Both the position numbers and the translations under genes were made by a program. Positions 63,148 through 64,000 of a stretch of DNA of 64,000 nt are shown one piece after another. The notes below the pieces were generated by a model. That model ran no database searches, was not told the DNA's origin, and saw only the letters and a list, made by a program, of their open reading frames with translations. Source of the DNA: Caballeronia humi (lineage in GTDB: Bacteria > Pseudomonadota > Gammaproteobacteria > Burkholderiales > Burkholderiaceae); contig NZ_FCNW02000005.1 of the NCBI RefSeq assembly GCF_001544475.1, positions 186,001 through 250,000 on the forward strand, read 5' to 3'. Every line of letters starts with the position of its first letter. Position 1 is the stretch's first letter.

Positions 63148-64000
63148 ATGAAACTCAAACGCATGCTTCGGTGGAGTTTCGCGGTGCTGGCCGCATCGAT
63201 GTTCGGCGCGGCACTCGCGCAGACAACCGGTGAAGCATTCGGCAGCCCTGGCGCAGCGGCGCTGCATGGTCCGGCGCGCAAGTCCTTTCTTGGGACAGCG
63301 CTGACATCGGCTTCGCAGGTCTATTTCACCGGGTATCGCGGTATCGTTTCGGAGGTCTTTTACCCGGTGCTGGACACGACGGAATCGGTCGATCTGCAGT
63401 TCCTTGTCGGCGATGCGGGCAGCGCATCCGTCGATGAGGAGAAGCTTCAGCCGTACAAGGCTGCGCAGACCGATCCGCGCACCATGAGCTGGCAAGTGAC
63501 GACGGGCAATAGCGCGCACAACTGGCAGATCGACAAGACCGTCTACAGCGATCCCAGGCGCAATTCACTGATCGAACGCGTGACGTTTCGCGCACTGAAC
63601 GGCACGCGTCTCTCCGATCACAATCTCTATCTGCTGTTCAAGCCGCATCTCGACAATTTCGGCTCGGGCAACACAGCATGGACCGCGACCGCCGCCAATG
63701 GCCGCACGATGCTCGTCGGCAACCGGAATGCGCGCTATTCGGCGCTCGCGGTGTCGTTGCCGTGGAAAGTGAAAGGCGGCACGGCGATGGTTTCAAACGG
63801 CTTCGTCGCGCAAAGCGATGGCTGGACCGACCTTCTCGGCGGCGCGGCGCCGGACAAAACGATGGACTGGACGTATTCATCGGCGACGGGCGGCAACGTT
63901 GCGCAGATGGGCTGGCTGGACACGGGCGATGCCAGCGCGAGCAGCGTTTCGTTCAACGTGGTGCTGTCGTTCGACAGCGGGTCCGCGAACGGCGCGATGC
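63148..64000 (+). CDS. GH15-type glucan hydrolase, N-terminal part (3' end outside window)
   Basis: The first 284 residues of a longer protein, open to the right edge. A signal peptide ends at ALAQTTGEAF. The N-terminal domain (FTGYRGIVSEVFYPVLD, then YSDPRRNSLIERVTF and DHNLYLLFKPHLDNFG) is the glucodextranase-N / GH15 super-sandwich found before the catalytic (alpha/alpha)6 barrel. Full enzymes hydrolyse alpha-glucans, glucodextran or related polymers from the end. The catalytic domain is not visible, so activity is inferred. The gene lies 31 bases after the DUF4142 stop. Confidence 0.8.
   Translation, partial: MKLKRMLRWSFAVLAASMFGAALAQTTGEAFGSPGAAALHGPARKSFLGTALTSASQVYFTGYRGIVSEVFYPVLDTTESVDLQFLVGDAGSASVDEEKLQPYKAAQTDPRTMSWQVTTGNSAHNWQIDKTVYSDPRRNSLIERVTFRALNGTRLSDHNLYLLFKPHLDNFGSGNTAWTATAANGRTMLVGNRNARYSALAVSLPWKVKGGTAMVSNGFVAQSDGWTDLLGGAAPDKTMDWTYSSATGGNVAQMGWLDTGDASASSVSFNVVLSFDSGSANGAM

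Noticed and set aside
1..64000. Mobile elements, tRNA, rRNA or phage genes
   Set aside because: I saw no transposase, integrase, terminal inverted repeats or tRNA-like cloverleaf. Reading by eye can miss small or decayed ones.

Overview
The window looks like chromosomal or megaplasmid DNA of a Burkholderiaceae bacterium, most likely Paraburkholderia or Caballeronia. Base composition is high in GC. It holds a trimeric Burkholderia-type porin, a DUF4148 protein, many LysR regulators, a Csu-like pilus operon and a ChvE-GguAB sugar transporter, all usual in that group. I see no rRNA, tRNA, CRISPR array, insertion sequence or phage gene. Both edges cut genes: an SGNH/GDSL esterase on the left and a GH15-type glucan hydrolase on the right.

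Layout. 1-7.7 kb: a small-acid catabolic locus. A LysR gene, an SAF-domain oxidoreductase, an ABM protein and a beta-hydroxyacid dehydrogenase lie on the minus strand, divergent from a TRAP transporter (DctP plus fused DctQM). 8.2-10.7 kb: one secreted, extremely Gly/His-rich repeat protein with its own terminator. 11-16.6 kb: scattered housekeeping and accessory genes (SHOCT protein, esterase, DHFR-like reductase, Bcr/CflA efflux). 15.6-20.4 kb: LysR, 2-hydroxyacid dehydrogenase, ACS-type MFS carrier and YncE-like propeller. 20.5-27.2 kb: class I aldolase, superoxide dismutase, cupin, two AraC-type regulators, nitrilase and DUF4148.

27.3-41.9 kb is the most interesting region. It is a self-contained catabolic island with a porin, a LacI regulator, a PhyH-type dioxygenase, a LysR regulator, hydroxyquinol 1,2-dioxygenase, an IolE-like TIM barrel, two Gfo/Idh/MocA dehydrogenases, chvE-gguA-gguB, a Dabb protein and maleylacetate reductase. 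It joins a sugar/cyclitol uptake and oxidation module to the two enzymes that turn 1,2,4-trihydroxybenzene into 3-oxoadipate, with no ordinary aromatic hydroxylase. The porin and dioxygenase genes share a strongly conserved promoter element, which suggests one regulon. I propose that the island degrades either a cyclitol that is dehydrated to an aromatic ring, or a glycoside whose aglycone feeds hydroxyquinol.

42.7-48.6 kb: signalling genes (double-receiver regulator, diguanylate cyclase, large hybrid kinase). 48.8-54.1 kb: a chaperone-usher (Csu-like) pilus operon. 54.3-56.1 kb: a DUF2946 / outer-membrane protein / CopC operon, probably copper-related. 56.3-64 kb: RlpA, a lipoprotein, an Ntn hydrolase, a catalase-like protein, a Cys-rich miniprotein, a HAD phosphatase, KdgT, a PhnB-like protein, DUF4142 and the start of a GH15-type enzyme.
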